A DNA stretch of 64,000 nucleotides. Source: an uncultured Christensenella sp. Its GTDB lineage: Bacteria; Bacillota; Clostridia; Christensenellales; UBA3700. The notes under the pieces are model-generated. The model saw only the letters and a program-made list of their open reading frames with translations, did no database searches and was not told the DNA's origin. This document shows, piece by piece, positions 19,234-28,852 of this stretch. A program made the position numbers and the translations under genes. The number at the start of each line of letters is the position of its first letter. Positions within the stretch are counted from its first letter, which is position 1. Location of the stretch: positions 37,856-101,855 of the forward strand of contig CASERZ010000005.1 in the NCBI GenBank assembly GCA_949290515.1, written 5' to 3'.

Positions 19234-20922
19234 ATGGATTACAGACAGATTATAGTAGACAGTATAAAAGGCGATTACGACAAGGACGAACTCTTGTCGC
19301 TCGTTGCCGTACCCAAAGATACGGCTATGGCGGACTTGTGCATACCTTGTTTTAAACTCGCAAAACAGCTCAAAAAGCCTCCTATGGTTATTGCTCAGGA
19401 AATGGCACAAAGCGTAGACAAAGGAGAGATGATTGCTTCGGTGCAAGCGGTAGCGGGTTTTGTCAATTTCAAATTCGACAATATGCGTTACGGAAAGAAA
19501 GTGCTCGAAGAGGTAATCGCAAAGGGAGAGGACTACGGCGCAAGCGACGAGGGAAAAGGCAAGACGGTTTGCATAGACTTTTCGTCGGTCAATATCGCTA
19601 AGCCTTTCCATATGGGACATATGCTCAATACGTCAATAGGCGCTGCGATTTACAGGACGTATGCAAAACTCGGCTACAAGGTCGTAGGCATCAATCATCT
19701 CGGAGACTGGGGTACTCAATTCGGCAAACTCATAGTCGCATACAAGCTTTGGGGCAACAAAGAGGATATAGACGCAAGAGGAGTGAGAGGACTTCTCGAC
19801 ATATATGTAAAATTCCACAAGGAAGCCGAGAGCAATCCCGCACTCGAGGACGAGGCGCGCGCTTGGTTTAAGGCCATAGAGGACGGAAACAAGGAAGCTT
19901 TGGAGCTTTTCAATTACTTCAAGGAAATCACTCTTAAAGAAGTGGGCAAAGTCTATGACAGACTGCACGTCAAATTCGACAGCTATGCGGGAGAATCTTT
20001 CTATAACGATAAGATGCAACCCGTACTGGATATGCTCACCGAAAAGGGACTTTTGGTAGAGAGCGACGGCGCAAAGGTAGTGCGTTTTGACGAGAGCGAA
20101 AATATGCCGCCTTGTCTGTTGCAGAGAAGCGACGGCGCGACGCTGTACGCTACGAGAGATATGGCGGCGGCTTTTTACCGCAAAAAGACTTACGACTTCG
20201 ACAAGTGCCTGTACGTCGTGGCTTATCAGCAAAACCTCCACTTCAGACAGCTTTTCAAGGTGCTCGAGATGGCAGGGTGCGAATGGTCTAAAGATATGGT
20301 GCACGTAGCTCACGGAATGGTTTCGCTCGAAAACGGTTCGATGTCGACCAGAGAGGGCAACGTGGTATTCTTGCAAGACGTGCTCGATACCGCCGTAGCT
20401 AAGGCAAAGGAAGTCATCGACAGCAAAAATCCCGACCTTGCGGACAAGGACGATACGGCAGAAAAAGTCGGCGTAGGCGCGGTAATATTCGGTATGCTTT
20501 ACAACGGCAGAATAAAGGATATAGTATTCTCTTTTGACAAGGTGCTCAACTTTGACGGAGAGACGGGACCTTACGTACAGTACACCTATGCGCGTTGCAA
20601 CAGTCTTTTCGACAAGTGCGGACAGATAGGCAACGAGATAGATTACAAGGGTATAGACAACGATGAAAGCAAGGACATAGTCAGACTTTTGGAAAAGTAC
20701 CCCGAAGTGCTTAAGGAGAGCGCGCGCAAATACGAGCCCAGCATAATCACCAGATACGCTGTAGACCTTGCGCAGGCATTCAACAAATTCTACTTCGAGC
20801 ATAAGATAAACGGAGAGGCAGAGGGAGTCAAGAATGCGCGTCTTATGCTTACGCAGGCAGTAAGACAAGTTCTTTCCAACGCTTTGGGACTGTTGGGTAT
20901 AGCTACGCCCGCAAAGATGTGA
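19234..20922 (+). CDS. argS: Arginyl-tRNA synthetase
   Basis: 562 residues. An N-terminal Add1 domain (~1-90) is followed by the class I catalytic core with the HIGH-type motif PFHMGHM, SEVEN-residue elements such as GDWGTQFGKL, and the KMSKS counterpart in MSTREGN. The C-terminal alpha-helical anticodon-binding domain ends with QVLSNALGLLGI. It charges tRNA-Arg. The ATG at 19234 is chosen because it begins the conserved N-terminus; an upstream TTG frame adds residues with no similarity. Confidence 0.97.
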   Translation: MDYRQIIVDSIKGDYDKDELLSLVAVPKDTAMADLCIPCFKLAKQLKKPPMVIAQEMAQSVDKGEMIASVQAVAGFVNFKFDNMRYGKKVLEEVIAKGEDYGASDEGKGKTVCIDFSSVNIAKPFHMGHMLNTSIGAAIYRTYAKLGYKVVGINHLGDWGTQFGKLIVAYKLWGNKEDIDARGVRGLLDIYVKFHKEAESNPALEDEARAWFKAIEDGNKEALELFNYFKEITLKEVGKVYDRLHVKFDSYAGESFYNDKMQPVLDMLTEKGLLVESDGAKVVRFDESENMPPCLLQRSDGATLYATRDMAAAFYRKKTYDFDKCLYVVAYQQNLHFRQLFKVLEMAGCEWSKDMVHVAHGMVSLENGSMSTREGNVVFLQDVLDTAVAKAKEVIDSKNPDLADKDDTAEKVGVGAVIFGMLYNGRIKDIVFSFDKVLNFDGETGPYVQYTYARCNSLFDKCGQIGNEIDYKGIDNDESKDIVRLLEKYPEVLKESARKYEPSIITRYAVDLAQAFNKFYFEHKINGEAEGVKNARLMLTQAVRQVLSNALGLLGIATPAKM

Positions 20923-20963
20923 CGGATAAATTAAGACAAACGACACAGAAATACAATAAAACA

Positions 20964-20990
20964 CGCGGCTTTTTTAAGCCGCGATTTTAT
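20964..20990 (+). terminator. Terminator after argS
   Basis: CGCGGCTT / AAGCCGCG hairpin followed by ATTTTATTT. Confidence 0.75.
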
Positions 20991-21092
20991 TTGCCCAAAA
21001 AGGGATTTATTCCTGCAATCCTTTGCTTTCTATCGGAGAAAAGGAGAATAAAGCAAAGAGGAGCGATATTTAAAATTACCACTTTTTGTATT

Positions 21093-21122
21093 TTGAATAA
21101 AGCTGTATTTTCAAAGTAAAAT
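21093..21122 (+). promoter_or_regulatory. Promoter immediately before the VanW-family gene
   Basis: TTGAAT (21093-21098), 18 bp spacer, TAAAAT (21117-21122); the ATG follows only 8 bases later and no Shine-Dalgarno is present, so the mRNA may be leaderless. Confidence 0.5.
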
Positions 21123-21130
21123 CACACAAT

Positions 21131-22051
21131 ATGCTTGTGGAAAATCAGAGAAATAAAATACGCTTTGTTGCGGCACTGGCAATTACTCTTATCTCGGCGG
21201 TTATTCTTATGTCGGGATTTATCGTTTCAGTCTCCGATGAATACGATTTGTCGAGCGTATTCAGACCCAACGATTACGGCTTCTCGCCTAAAATGCAGCT
21301 TGTCAGTTCTTTCTCTACCGACTATTCCTCGTCCAAAGAGGACAGAAGGCATAACGTAGCTTTAGCGAGCGAAAGCTTCAGCTGGATTGGCGTGAAAAAG
21401 GGCGGCAAACTTTCTTTCAATACCCTTGTCGGAAAGAGAACGGAGGAGAGAGGTTACAGGGTGTCTAAAGTCATAGTGGACGGCGAATATACCGAGGGCG
21501 TAGGCGGGGGAGTATGTCAGGTATCCACCACGCTCTACAACGCGTGGATTAGAGCGGGACTGGGAGTGGAATACGTGAGAGCGCACAGCCTGCCCGCTTC
21601 CTATTGCGAATTGTCGCAGGACGCTACGGTGACGGAATATACCGACCTCGTGCTCGTCAACGATTCCGACTTCGACGTACTCGTCAACGGCTACGTCAAG
21701 GATTTGAAGATATGTTTTGACGTATACGCCAATCCTTTGGAATACGACATAACAGTGCGTACGGAGCTTATTGAAACAATTGAGCCGCCTGCCCCCGAGA
21801 TAATAGAAGTGGACGAATTCCCCGATGACTTTACGGGTAAGATTCTCAGCGACGCCGTGGGAGAATACGCCATAAAGAAAGCAGAGAAACAGGGGTATAA
21901 ATCGCGAGCCTTTCTGGAGTATCGCGACAAAAGCGGTAAAATAGTAAAGTCCGTACAGATAAGAAAAGACAGTTATTTGCCCTCTCAAGGCAAGATTTAC
22001 AGAAAGAGTGTGAAGACGCTTTTGCCCGATATAAACTTTTCGGTTGATTGA
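21131..22051 (+). CDS. VanW-family cell-surface protein
   Basis: 306 residues. One N-terminal membrane anchor (about 9-34) precedes a VanW domain with the hallmark GVGGGVCQVSTTLYNA (about residues 122-137) and the LVNDSDFDVLV segment. A C-terminal region of about 90 residues resembles the G5/linker part of related proteins but is not clearly assignable. VanW domains occur in vancomycin-resistance clusters and in many Clostridial envelope proteins; no van genes are near, so resistance is not implied. The start codon directly follows a -10-like element. Confidence 0.88.
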   Translation: MLVENQRNKIRFVAALAITLISAVILMSGFIVSVSDEYDLSSVFRPNDYGFSPKMQLVSSFSTDYSSSKEDRRHNVALASESFSWIGVKKGGKLSFNTLVGKRTEERGYRVSKVIVDGEYTEGVGGGVCQVSTTLYNAWIRAGLGVEYVRAHSLPASYCELSQDATVTEYTDLVLVNDSDFDVLVNGYVKDLKICFDVYANPLEYDITVRTELIETIEPPAPEIIEVDEFPDDFTGKILSDAVGEYAIKKAEKQGYKSRAFLEYRDKSGKIVKSVQIRKDSYLPSQGKIYRKSVKTLLPDINFSVD

Positions 22052-22052
22052 A

Positions 22053-22079
22053 AAAAGAGGACGTAGCGTCCTCTTTTTG
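22053..22079 (+). terminator. Terminator after the VanW-family gene
   Basis: AAAAGAGGACG / CGTCCTCTTTTT hairpin with a TAG loop and T-run. Confidence 0.85.
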
Positions 22080-22149
22080 TTATCGTGATTAGATATTAGA
22101 ATAATGCGCGCAGCGCGCTTGTCTGGTACTGATTCAGGAGCGCGTCCGC

Positions 22150-22743
22150 CTATTTTTCTTCGTCGAAATACGTAGCCATTACGTCGGCAAGGTGTATCAT
22201 CGTAGCAAAAGGATATTCCTCGAAAGCCTGCGATATAGCGTATTCTCCGCCAAGTACGCGTTTGTCAAAACCTCCCATATGCCAGTTGATTGCCATAGCT
22301 TCCTCTCTGGTCAGTCGCATAAAACCGCTTATGATATATACGGATTTTTCTCCGTGACCGTAAGGGAGTGAATCTTCTACGGTATAAAAGGGCACTTGTT
22401 CCCACGCTCCGTCTACCTTGACGTTGCGAAAACTGATTTTGTAGAAGTTGACTTTGCACAAATCGTGCAAAAGTGCGGCTACTGCGATATTTTCGGGCGT
22501 AATGCCGTCAAAGAGTCCCGACTTTTTCTTTTGCTCCAGCTCATACAACTCCATAGCTCTGTCATATACGTTGAGCGAGTGGTCGCACAGTCCGCCCTGC
22601 ATAGCGTTGTGGAATTTACTGCTTGCGGGAGCGACAAAGAAGTCGCTGTTTTCCAGCCATTTGAGAAGCTTGTCCGCGCCGTCGCGCTTGATATTGTCGT
22701 TGAAGATTTTTAAAAACCGTGCCTTGTTGAGTTCGATATCCAT
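22150..22743 (-). CDS. HD-domain phosphohydrolase
   Basis: 197 residues. Metal-binding HD superfamily residues are visible: His55 in DHSLNVY, the His-Asp pair in ALLHDLCK, and later His residues in GHGEKS and INWHMGG, with the final Asp in IHLADVMATY. The layout is that of a minimal HD hydrolase related to the C-terminal part of YhaM-type 3'-5' exoribonucleases, without the OB-fold. Nucleotide or oligonucleotide hydrolysis is likely but the substrate is unknown. cggagac serves as Shine-Dalgarno. It converges on the VanW gene. Confidence 0.85.
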   Translation of the reverse strand: MDIELNKARFLKIFNDNIKRDGADKLLKWLENSDFFVAPASSKFHNAMQGGLCDHSLNVYDRAMELYELEQKKKSGLFDGITPENIAVAALLHDLCKVNFYKISFRNVKVDGAWEQVPFYTVEDSLPYGHGEKSVYIISGFMRLTREEAMAINWHMGGFDKRVLGGEYAISQAFEEYPFATMIHLADVMATYFDEEK

Positions 22744-22925
22744 AGTGTCTCCGATTTTGTACCGCGCGGATACGGTACGCTTTTTATTGTCTTTATTGTT
22801 ATGTATACTTCGGGTATTTCTAAGTCCTGCTCGACTTTAAGCAGGCAGAGCATTTTTCCGCCGTCAAAGATTTGTCAAGTACAGTATAGAGCATTTTGCT
22901 TTTGCAGTCAAGACGTAAAAAGGGC

Positions 22926-22955
22926 ATAAAAAGGCCGCTTGCGTAAGCGACCTTC
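22926..22955 (-). terminator. Terminator of the small membrane protein gene at 22986-23204
   Basis: On the minus strand GGTCGCTT / AAGCGGCC hairpin followed by TTTTTAT. Confidence 0.75.
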
Positions 22956-22985
22956 CTGTTTTGCGTTGCGTAAAAGTCAAATGGA

Positions 22986-23204
22986 TTATTTAGACCACAG
23001 CCATACGTAATCGTGATGTACAAGCAAGGATATGATGTCCACAATCCAGCCTATAGCGAAGAAACCGCCCGTCAGCAGATAGAGAATACCCGAAAGGATA
23101 TGTCCCTTGATGATACGTGCGACAAAACCCGTAATTGCGCCGAAGAAGATTTGAAGGATTAACCAGAGAATCCAGCTTCCGCCGAGTTTTTTAGATTTAG
23201 CCAT
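22986..23204 (-). CDS. Small two-helix membrane protein (TM2-like)
   Basis: 72 residues. A basic start (MAKSKKLGG) is followed by two hydrophobic helices (about 11-30 and 36-62) separated by the basic turn ARIIKGH, with GGFFAIGWIVDIISLL in the second helix as in TM2-type proteins. A ggggggaa Shine-Dalgarno precedes the ATG at 23204; an upstream TTG or GTG would lack one. It has its own terminator. The function of TM2 proteins in bacteria is not established. Confidence 0.8.
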   Translation of the reverse strand: MAKSKKLGGSWILWLILQIFFGAITGFVARIIKGHILSGILYLLTGGFFAIGWIVDIISLLVHHDYVWLWSK

Positions 23205-23389
23205 ATAGTTCCCCCCTTTTTTGTTTGGTGTGCTTAAATTATACAACTTTTTGATTATATTGTCAATAATCAATTTGGAGCAGTATTTGATAAATCGTGT
23301 CGAGTATGCACAATTATATGATAAAATATTGAAAAAACTCATTTATAATGATATACTGTTAATGCTCCAAAAGGGGCAAAGAGGTGAAT

Positions 23390-25132
23390 ATGTACAAGGA
23401 TAATTACGAACAATGGAAAGCGTCGGTTGACAAAAAGTACTCTCAGGAGCTTGAGTCCATAGCCGACAACGACAAGGAAATAAAGGAAAGATTTACGTTG
23501 CCTTTGGCATTCGGCACGGCAGGAATGAGAGGCACGATTTGTATGGGTATATCCAATATGAACGAATATACGGTAGCGAGAGCTACCAAAGGTTTGTCCG
23601 ACTACATCAACGCGCTGGGCAAGAAGCAGGCGGAGAGAGGCGTAGTCATATCGTACGATACAAGACGTATGTCATTCGAGTTTGCCCTCACCGCGGCGAG
23701 AGTGCTGGCAGCCAACGGCATAAAGGTGTCTTTGTTTGAAAACGTGCGCCCCGTGCCTATGTGCTCTTTTGCGGTAAGACAGCTCAATTGCATAGCGGGC
23801 ATAATGATTACCGCCAGCCACAATCCCAAGGAATACAACGGCTACAAGGTTTACGGCGAGGACGGCGCGCAGATGTCGCCCGAGGCAACGGCAGAGGTAG
23901 TAAAATATATAGACAAAACCCCTTACTTCGGTATTGACAGGGAAGAGGTAGCGTGCGAAAATCACGACGGTATAGCGGGTAAGGACGGATACAAACTCAG
24001 CGAGCATATTACGGTTATAGGCAAGAGTCTTGACGATAAGTACTATGCTGAGATATCCAAGCTTTCGCTCTCTCCCCAAGCAGTAAAGCAAGTGGGCAAG
24101 GATATCAAAATCGTATATTCTCCTATACACGGTTCGGGATATATTCCCGTTACGACTATGCTTGCCAAAATGGGCATATCCGTATCTGTCGTAGAGGAAC
24201 AGAAAAATCCCGATACGGAGTTTTCCACGGTTGTTATGCCCAATCCCGAACAGCCCGATGCTCTTAAGCTGGGTATCGCGCTTGCAGACAAACTGGGCAG
24301 CGATATAGTAATAGGCACTGACCCCGACTGCGACAGAATGGGCGTTGCTATTAAAGACGCAAAGGGCGAATTTATTCTTCTCAACGGCAACCAGATAGGC
24401 GCGCTTTTGATGGACTATATCCTTATGCGCCACAAAGAAGAGGGGACGCTTCCCAAAAACAGCGCGGTAGTCAAGACTATCGTCACGACCCGTCTTGCGG
24501 ATAAGATAGCGAGAAGTTACGGTGCAAAGGTATTCGACGTACTCACGGGCTTCAAGTTTATCGGCGAGAAAATCAAAGAATGGGAGAAGAGCGGAGAATA
24601 TACCTTTATGTTCGGTTACGAGGAAAGCTACGGCTATCTTTCGGGTACGCACGCAAGGGATAAAGACGCGGTAGTCGCAAGTATGCTTTTTGCAGAGATG
24701 GTATGCTATTACACTTACAAGAGCATAAGACTTTGCGACAAGCTCGAGGAGCTTTTCAAAAAATTCGGTTACTTTGTCGAGAGCAGCAAGAGCATAGCTT
24801 TCAAGGGACTTGACGGTATGCAGCAGATGGCGGACATTATGAAGAAGTTCAAGGATACCGATTTGACGGAGGTAGCGGGCATACCTATGATAAGCAAGCT
24901 GGATTTGACAGACGGCACAATCAAGTACTTCGAGGACGGAAGAATAGAGATGAGCGATTTGCCTTCCACAAACGTAATCAAGTACGAATTCGGCGACGAC
25001 GAGTGGCTTTGCATAAGACCCAGCGGTACCGAGCCTAAACTCAAGATATACGTATCTACCAAGGCAGATAGCAAGGAGGAAAGCCAAGCCAAAAACGCAA
25101 AGCTCCAGCAGGCAATCGTAGATATGATTTGA
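23390..25132 (+). CDS. Phospho-sugar mutase (phosphoglucomutase/phosphomannomutase family)
   Basis: 580 residues, the length of Bacillota PgcA-type alpha-phosphoglucomutases. Conserved sites are FGTAGMRG near the N-terminus, the phosphoserine loop TASHNPKEYNG, the Mg-binding GTDPDCDRMG, the sugar-binding GYEESYGY and the phosphate-binding RPSGTEPK. It interconverts glucose-1-phosphate and glucose-6-phosphate (or mannose equivalents), feeding cell-wall and glycan precursors. The ATG at 23390 is preferred over the GTG at 23384 because agaggtg is the likely ribosome binding site. Confidence 0.95.
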   Translation: MYKDNYEQWKASVDKKYSQELESIADNDKEIKERFTLPLAFGTAGMRGTICMGISNMNEYTVARATKGLSDYINALGKKQAERGVVISYDTRRMSFEFALTAARVLAANGIKVSLFENVRPVPMCSFAVRQLNCIAGIMITASHNPKEYNGYKVYGEDGAQMSPEATAEVVKYIDKTPYFGIDREEVACENHDGIAGKDGYKLSEHITVIGKSLDDKYYAEISKLSLSPQAVKQVGKDIKIVYSPIHGSGYIPVTTMLAKMGISVSVVEEQKNPDTEFSTVVMPNPEQPDALKLGIALADKLGSDIVIGTDPDCDRMGVAIKDAKGEFILLNGNQIGALLMDYILMRHKEEGTLPKNSAVVKTIVTTRLADKIARSYGAKVFDVLTGFKFIGEKIKEWEKSGEYTFMFGYEESYGYLSGTHARDKDAVVASMLFAEMVCYYTYKSIRLCDKLEELFKKFGYFVESSKSIAFKGLDGMQQMADIMKKFKDTDLTEVAGIPMISKLDLTDGTIKYFEDGRIEMSDLPSTNVIKYEFGDDEWLCIRPSGTEPKLKIYVSTKADSKEESQAKNAKLQQAIVDMI

Positions 25133-25205
25133 AGCGTTGAAGCGGTTGAATAAGCGGGGATATCGAAAGAAATGAGATATTGTCCGACGGTGAAAAATAA
25201 AAAAT

Positions 25206-25235
25206 AAGGCAGGTCTTTCCGACCTGCCTTTTGCT
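25206..25235 (+). terminator. Terminator after the phosphohexomutase gene
   Basis: AAGGCAGGTC / GACCTGCCTT hairpin followed by TTGCTTT. Confidence 0.85.
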
Positions 25236-25345
25236 TTAACACGTCAATTCCGTAAGCCTGATGTGGTGTATACGTTGGGATGAATGTTTGGATTTTAAAG
25301 TTTGCAGCAGAGGCTTTGGATTGAGTTGCGCCGTCAGGAAATGCG

Positions 25346-26266
25346 CTAACGTGTTTTTGCCAGATTGAGCGTTATCGAAAAGACGCCGTTTTCGAGAGAT
25401 GCGGATATGCTTCCGCCGTATTGCTCGACAAGACTTTTTGCAATCGAAAGTCCCAAGCCCGTAGAATAGTTGTAATTCTTTACGGTATAGAAGCGGTCGA
25501 ACATTTTTTCAACGTCCAGATGCGTAAGTTTCGACGTACTGTTGCTGATAGTAACGCTGCCGTCTTCGTCGAGTTTTATCTTGAGATTCTTTTCTCCGTA
25601 TTTTACGGCGTTTGAAATGAGATTGTCGAAAATTCTCGACACGTCGCGTTTGTCCGCGATTGTATTTACGTTTTTGTCGGGTAATTCGATAACGGGTGAG
25701 ATGCCCTTTTCCGTCAGCTCGTCGTAAAAGTCGAGCACTCTTTCGCTTATAACGGAATTGAGGCATACCTCCTGAAGGAGTATACTGCGGTTTTTGTCGA
25801 GCGAAACCGAGTACCTGAACAGCTCGTCTGTAAGAGCTTTGAGAGCCGACGCTCTCTCTTTGGCTATGTCGGCGTATGAGCGAATTTTAGCGGCGTCTTT
25901 TTCTGTCGATATCAAATCGAGATAACCGCAAATTGCCGTAAGGGGAGTACGCAAATCGTGGGCTACGTTGGTCATAGCGTTTTTGAGTTCGGCGTCGCCG
26001 TTGTTGTAGGTGAGTTGTTTTCGTCTTATGACGGCTAAGTGCGTATTGAGAGCGACGGCAAGGGTACGCATATCCTTATCCGAGCCTGACAGAGTAATGA
26101 GAGCGTTTGTGTCGCCTTTGAGAATATCGTCCAGACACTCGTCAATAGAGCGTGCGTCTTTTTTCATAAGATACAGCTTGATTGACATTACCGCAAGCGC
26201 GATTACAAGCGCGGTGATAACTGCACTCAAAACGGTTATTGTAAGATTTGTAGTTGCTTCCGTCAT
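25346..26266 (-). CDS. Sensor histidine kinase
   Basis: 306 residues. One N-terminal membrane helix (about 8-32) with almost no extracellular part, a short linker, the H-box VAHDLRTPLT (phosphorylated His103), the N-box FDNLISNAVKYG, an F-box-like MFDRFY and the G-box STGLGLSIAKSL. Kinases with a nearly absent sensor domain, like BceS or BcrS types, usually sense through a partner ABC transporter. It is the last gene of the minus-strand operon that starts with the response regulator, which makes the two a likely pair despite being separated by four transporter genes. Confidence 0.93.
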   Translation of the reverse strand: MTEATTNLTITVLSAVITALVIALAVMSIKLYLMKKDARSIDECLDDILKGDTNALITLSGSDKDMRTLAVALNTHLAVIRRKQLTYNNGDAELKNAMTNVAHDLRTPLTAICGYLDLISTEKDAAKIRSYADIAKERASALKALTDELFRYSVSLDKNRSILLQEVCLNSVISERVLDFYDELTEKGISPVIELPDKNVNTIADKRDVSRIFDNLISNAVKYGEKNLKIKLDEDGSVTISNSTSKLTHLDVEKMFDRFYTVKNYNYSTGLGLSIAKSLVEQYGGSISASLENGVFSITLNLAKTR

Positions 26267-26333
26267 AATAAGTCCTTATTGTGCGCTTAAAGGATTATGC
26301 GTCCTAAAGGGTGCACGGTGTATTTTTTCGCAA

Positions 26334-27176
26334 TCAGGAGAAATTGCGTTTTTTGGTTACGAGTATGCTTCCTCCGAGTACGATTGCGATGTCGAGTATG
26401 CAGTAGGGTACGGTTTGCAAAAGACACAGCGGGTATCCCGAATCAATCTGCATACATTGTCCCATAGGCAGCAAGTCAAACAAAAACTTGTTGAAATCTC
26501 TTGCCGCTTTGGAGGGGGTTTCGGGAGAAATCTCGATATGAGGATAGTCGGTTATCACGCTTCGTACGGCAAAGTCAAGATATTCCTGTTCAAAGAAATT
26601 CATCTGAAAAACACCTAAGAAAGCAAAGGTGAATATAATTGCGTACAGGAGTATGATTCTCCATAATATTCCCACAGTATTTGTAGATATAGATGCTAGG
26701 AATGTTACCAGCGCGCTGTAAAAAGTCAATATGAATAACGAATTGAACAGCACGGCGACATTATATTGCCATCTGAACGAAAAATATCCTCCGAATGCCG
26801 TCAAAGGCAAAACGAATATACAAATCGACAAAAGCTTTACCGCATACATTACGAATGCGCCCGTGAGCACAGCCACAAAACCGGCAGTCAAAACCTGAGT
26901 GCGGGAATAACCCAGTATAAGCTTGTTGTTGATTGCACGGGATTTAAGCTCCTCTCCGAAAAAGAATGCGCCCGTGAGCAAAATCATCCAGGGGGTTATA
27001 GGGAAGCCGCCGATTGTCAGAGTTGCCGTAAACAAGCTGTCCAAAGGAACAAATTCAAGTGTCTTTAAAGAGATACAAGCCTGTACGAGAGTAATCACTA
27101 CCTGTAGGGCACAGCAGACCCACAAAGACGGGCTTTTGATAATACGCAGAAAGTTGCTTTTTATCAAAACATACAT
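26334..27176 (-). CDS. ABC-2-type transporter permease, paralogue 3
   Basis: 280 residues with about six membrane helices. It shares with the two preceding permeases the N-terminal SPSLWVC, the INNKLILGYSR turn after helix 2, an FLFDLLPMGQ segment before the last helix pair and PLCLLQ, but is otherwise clearly diverged. It likely forms part of the membrane channel driven by the ATPase encoded upstream. The Shine-Dalgarno is aaggag. Confidence 0.88.
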   Translation of the reverse strand: MYVLIKSNFLRIIKSPSLWVCCALQVVITLVQACISLKTLEFVPLDSLFTATLTIGGFPITPWMILLTGAFFFGEELKSRAINNKLILGYSRTQVLTAGFVAVLTGAFVMYAVKLLSICIFVLPLTAFGGYFSFRWQYNVAVLFNSLFILTFYSALVTFLASISTNTVGILWRIILLYAIIFTFAFLGVFQMNFFEQEYLDFAVRSVITDYPHIEISPETPSKAARDFNKFLFDLLPMGQCMQIDSGYPLCLLQTVPYCILDIAIVLGGSILVTKKRNFS

Positions 27177-27189
27177 ACGCTTATTCTCC

Positions 27190-28020
27190 TTATTTGAGAT
27201 TCTTGTATCTGAAAATCAATGCGCCGCCTGTCAGCAAAGCTACGGTTTGCAATATCAGATACATAAGAATTTGCCATAGACAAAGAGGCGATTCCAACCA
27301 TATTTGTACAGCTTGCCCCGAGGGGAAAAAGTCAAATAAAAACTTATAGAAGCCTGCGCCTGGTATTTTTTCATTCGGCGACCAGTCCGAAATAAAGTAG
27401 TCTTGCGAGCTGATAATCGAGTGTGCAAGAAACTCCGATTCGTTGTATTTAGGAGGAATAAATCCGCCTATAAACAAAAACATCATTATGAGAAACAACG
27501 AAATACATATCACGAGTGTTTTGGTAGCCGATTGAGTAAGCGATATTACGAAAGTAACAAACGAGCTGTACATTACCAAAGAAAACAGCGATATGAAGAA
27601 TACTGCCCAAAGGTATTCGCTTCTGAAAGCAAAAGACTTGAGAAGAGGAATAGAGAATGCGCAGAAGAAGAGCAGTCTTGCAAAAAACATTATAAGCGAT
27701 GCAGTAAGTACCGTAATAAATTGAGAGAAAAATACGCTTTCTCTCGAGTATCCGAGTATCAGCTTGTTGCGCAAGGTATTGTTTTGATAATCCCCGCCCA
27801 GAATAAGAGTGCCCATCACGAATACCATTATCTCGCTGTAGGCAAAGCCCCAGAAGCTTATGCTCATAAAATAAGCAGCGTCAAGTCGGTAATTGAATGA
27901 GGGAGTAGCTTTAGCTTTTACAGTCATAATAAAAGTCAGAATAATCTGAAGAGCCACGCATACCCACAGAGCGGGATGCTTTATCATACGTTTCATATTT
28001 TCTCTTAATAATCTAGTCAT
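27190..28020 (-). CDS. ABC-2-type transporter permease, paralogue 2
   Basis: 276 residues, about six membrane helices. It is closely similar along its whole length to the neighbouring permease at 28034-28852: HPALWVC near the start, LRNKLILGYSR, LFSLVMYSSFVTF, FFPSGQ and SPLCLWQIL. This indicates a tandem gene duplication. It should assemble with the ATPase encoded two genes upstream; homo- or hetero-dimer pairing with its paralogues cannot be told. Confidence 0.9.
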   Translation of the reverse strand: MTRLLRENMKRMIKHPALWVCVALQIILTFIMTVKAKATPSFNYRLDAAYFMSISFWGFAYSEIMVFVMGTLILGGDYQNNTLRNKLILGYSRESVFFSQFITVLTASLIMFFARLLFFCAFSIPLLKSFAFRSEYLWAVFFISLFSLVMYSSFVTFVISLTQSATKTLVICISLFLIMMFLFIGGFIPPKYNESEFLAHSIISSQDYFISDWSPNEKIPGAGFYKFLFDFFPSGQAVQIWLESPLCLWQILMYLILQTVALLTGGALIFRYKNLK

Positions 28021-28033
28021 AGTAAATCTTCCT

Positions 28034-28852
28034 TTATTTGATATTGCGGAATCTGAAGATTAAGGCTCCGCCGGTTAAAAATGCAGCGATTTGCAAGCCG
28101 AGATACAAAAGAATTTGCCAGAGGCAAAGAGGTGCTTGCTGATAAATTAGCTGCGATTGTCCAGAAGGGAAAAATTCGTACATAAATTTGTAGAAATCCC
28201 CGTTTTTGCCCTCGCTCCAGTCGTTAAATGCGTAATCGGTTTTGCTGATTATAGAATGTGCGGCGTACTTTGCCTCGTCGTAATTTCTGGGAATCAACGT
28301 CGCAAACAAAAACATAACAATCAAAAAGCAGGCTATGCATATCACGAGCGTTTTAGTCTTCGACTGAGTGAGCGACAACATAAATGTTACGAACGAGCTG
28401 TACATAACCAAAGAAAACAGCGTAATGACAAACACAGCCAAGAGATATTCTCTTCTCAAATCGAAAGTCTTGAGTACGGGCAGTGAGAATGCGCAAAAGA
28501 AAAGCAGTCTTAAGACGTACACAACCAAGGTTGCCGTAAGCGCGGTAAGGAATTGCGCAAAAAATATTTGTTCTCTCGTATAGCCGAGTATGATTTTGTT
28601 GCGGATTGTTTTATTCGAATAGTCTCCTCCGACAATGAGCGTACACATAACGTAGCTCATAATTTCGATAAGCGCAAAGCCGAAAAAAGTCTCTTCCATA
28701 CAGAAGATATCGGATAGAGCGGTCGAAAGTACGGGAGTTGTAGCGTATTTAACCGTAACGATAAAAGTCAGCACGATTTGCAACGCAGCGCAAACCCAAA
28801 GAGCGGGGTGTCTGAGCATTCGCCTGATATTTGAGCGTAAAATCTTAGTCAT
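28034..28852 (-). CDS. ABC-2-type transporter permease, paralogue 1
   Basis: 272 residues, about six membrane helices, with HPALWVC, IRNKIILGYTR, LFSLVMYSSFVTF, FFPSGQ and APLCLWQIL in the same order as its downstream paralogue. Its ATG lies inside the end of the ATPase gene (8-nt overlap, ATGACTAA), so translation is coupled. The architecture is that of permeases in bacitracin- or lantibiotic-type export and immunity systems; the exported compound is unknown. Confidence 0.9.
   Translation of the reverse strand: MTKILRSNIRRMLRHPALWVCAALQIVLTFIVTVKYATTPVLSTALSDIFCMEETFFGFALIEIMSYVMCTLIVGGDYSNKTIRNKIILGYTREQIFFAQFLTALTATLVVYVLRLLFFCAFSLPVLKTFDLRREYLLAVFVITLFSLVMYSSFVTFMLSLTQSKTKTLVICIACFLIVMFLFATLIPRNYDEAKYAAHSIISKTDYAFNDWSEGKNGDFYKFMYEFFPSGQSQLIYQQAPLCLWQILLYLGLQIAAFLTGGALIFRFRNIK

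Noticed and set aside
21131..22051. Vancomycin resistance determinant
   Set aside because: Only the VanW domain is present; no vanH/A/X, vanS/R or vanY lies nearby, and VanW-domain proteins are common in Clostridia without resistance.
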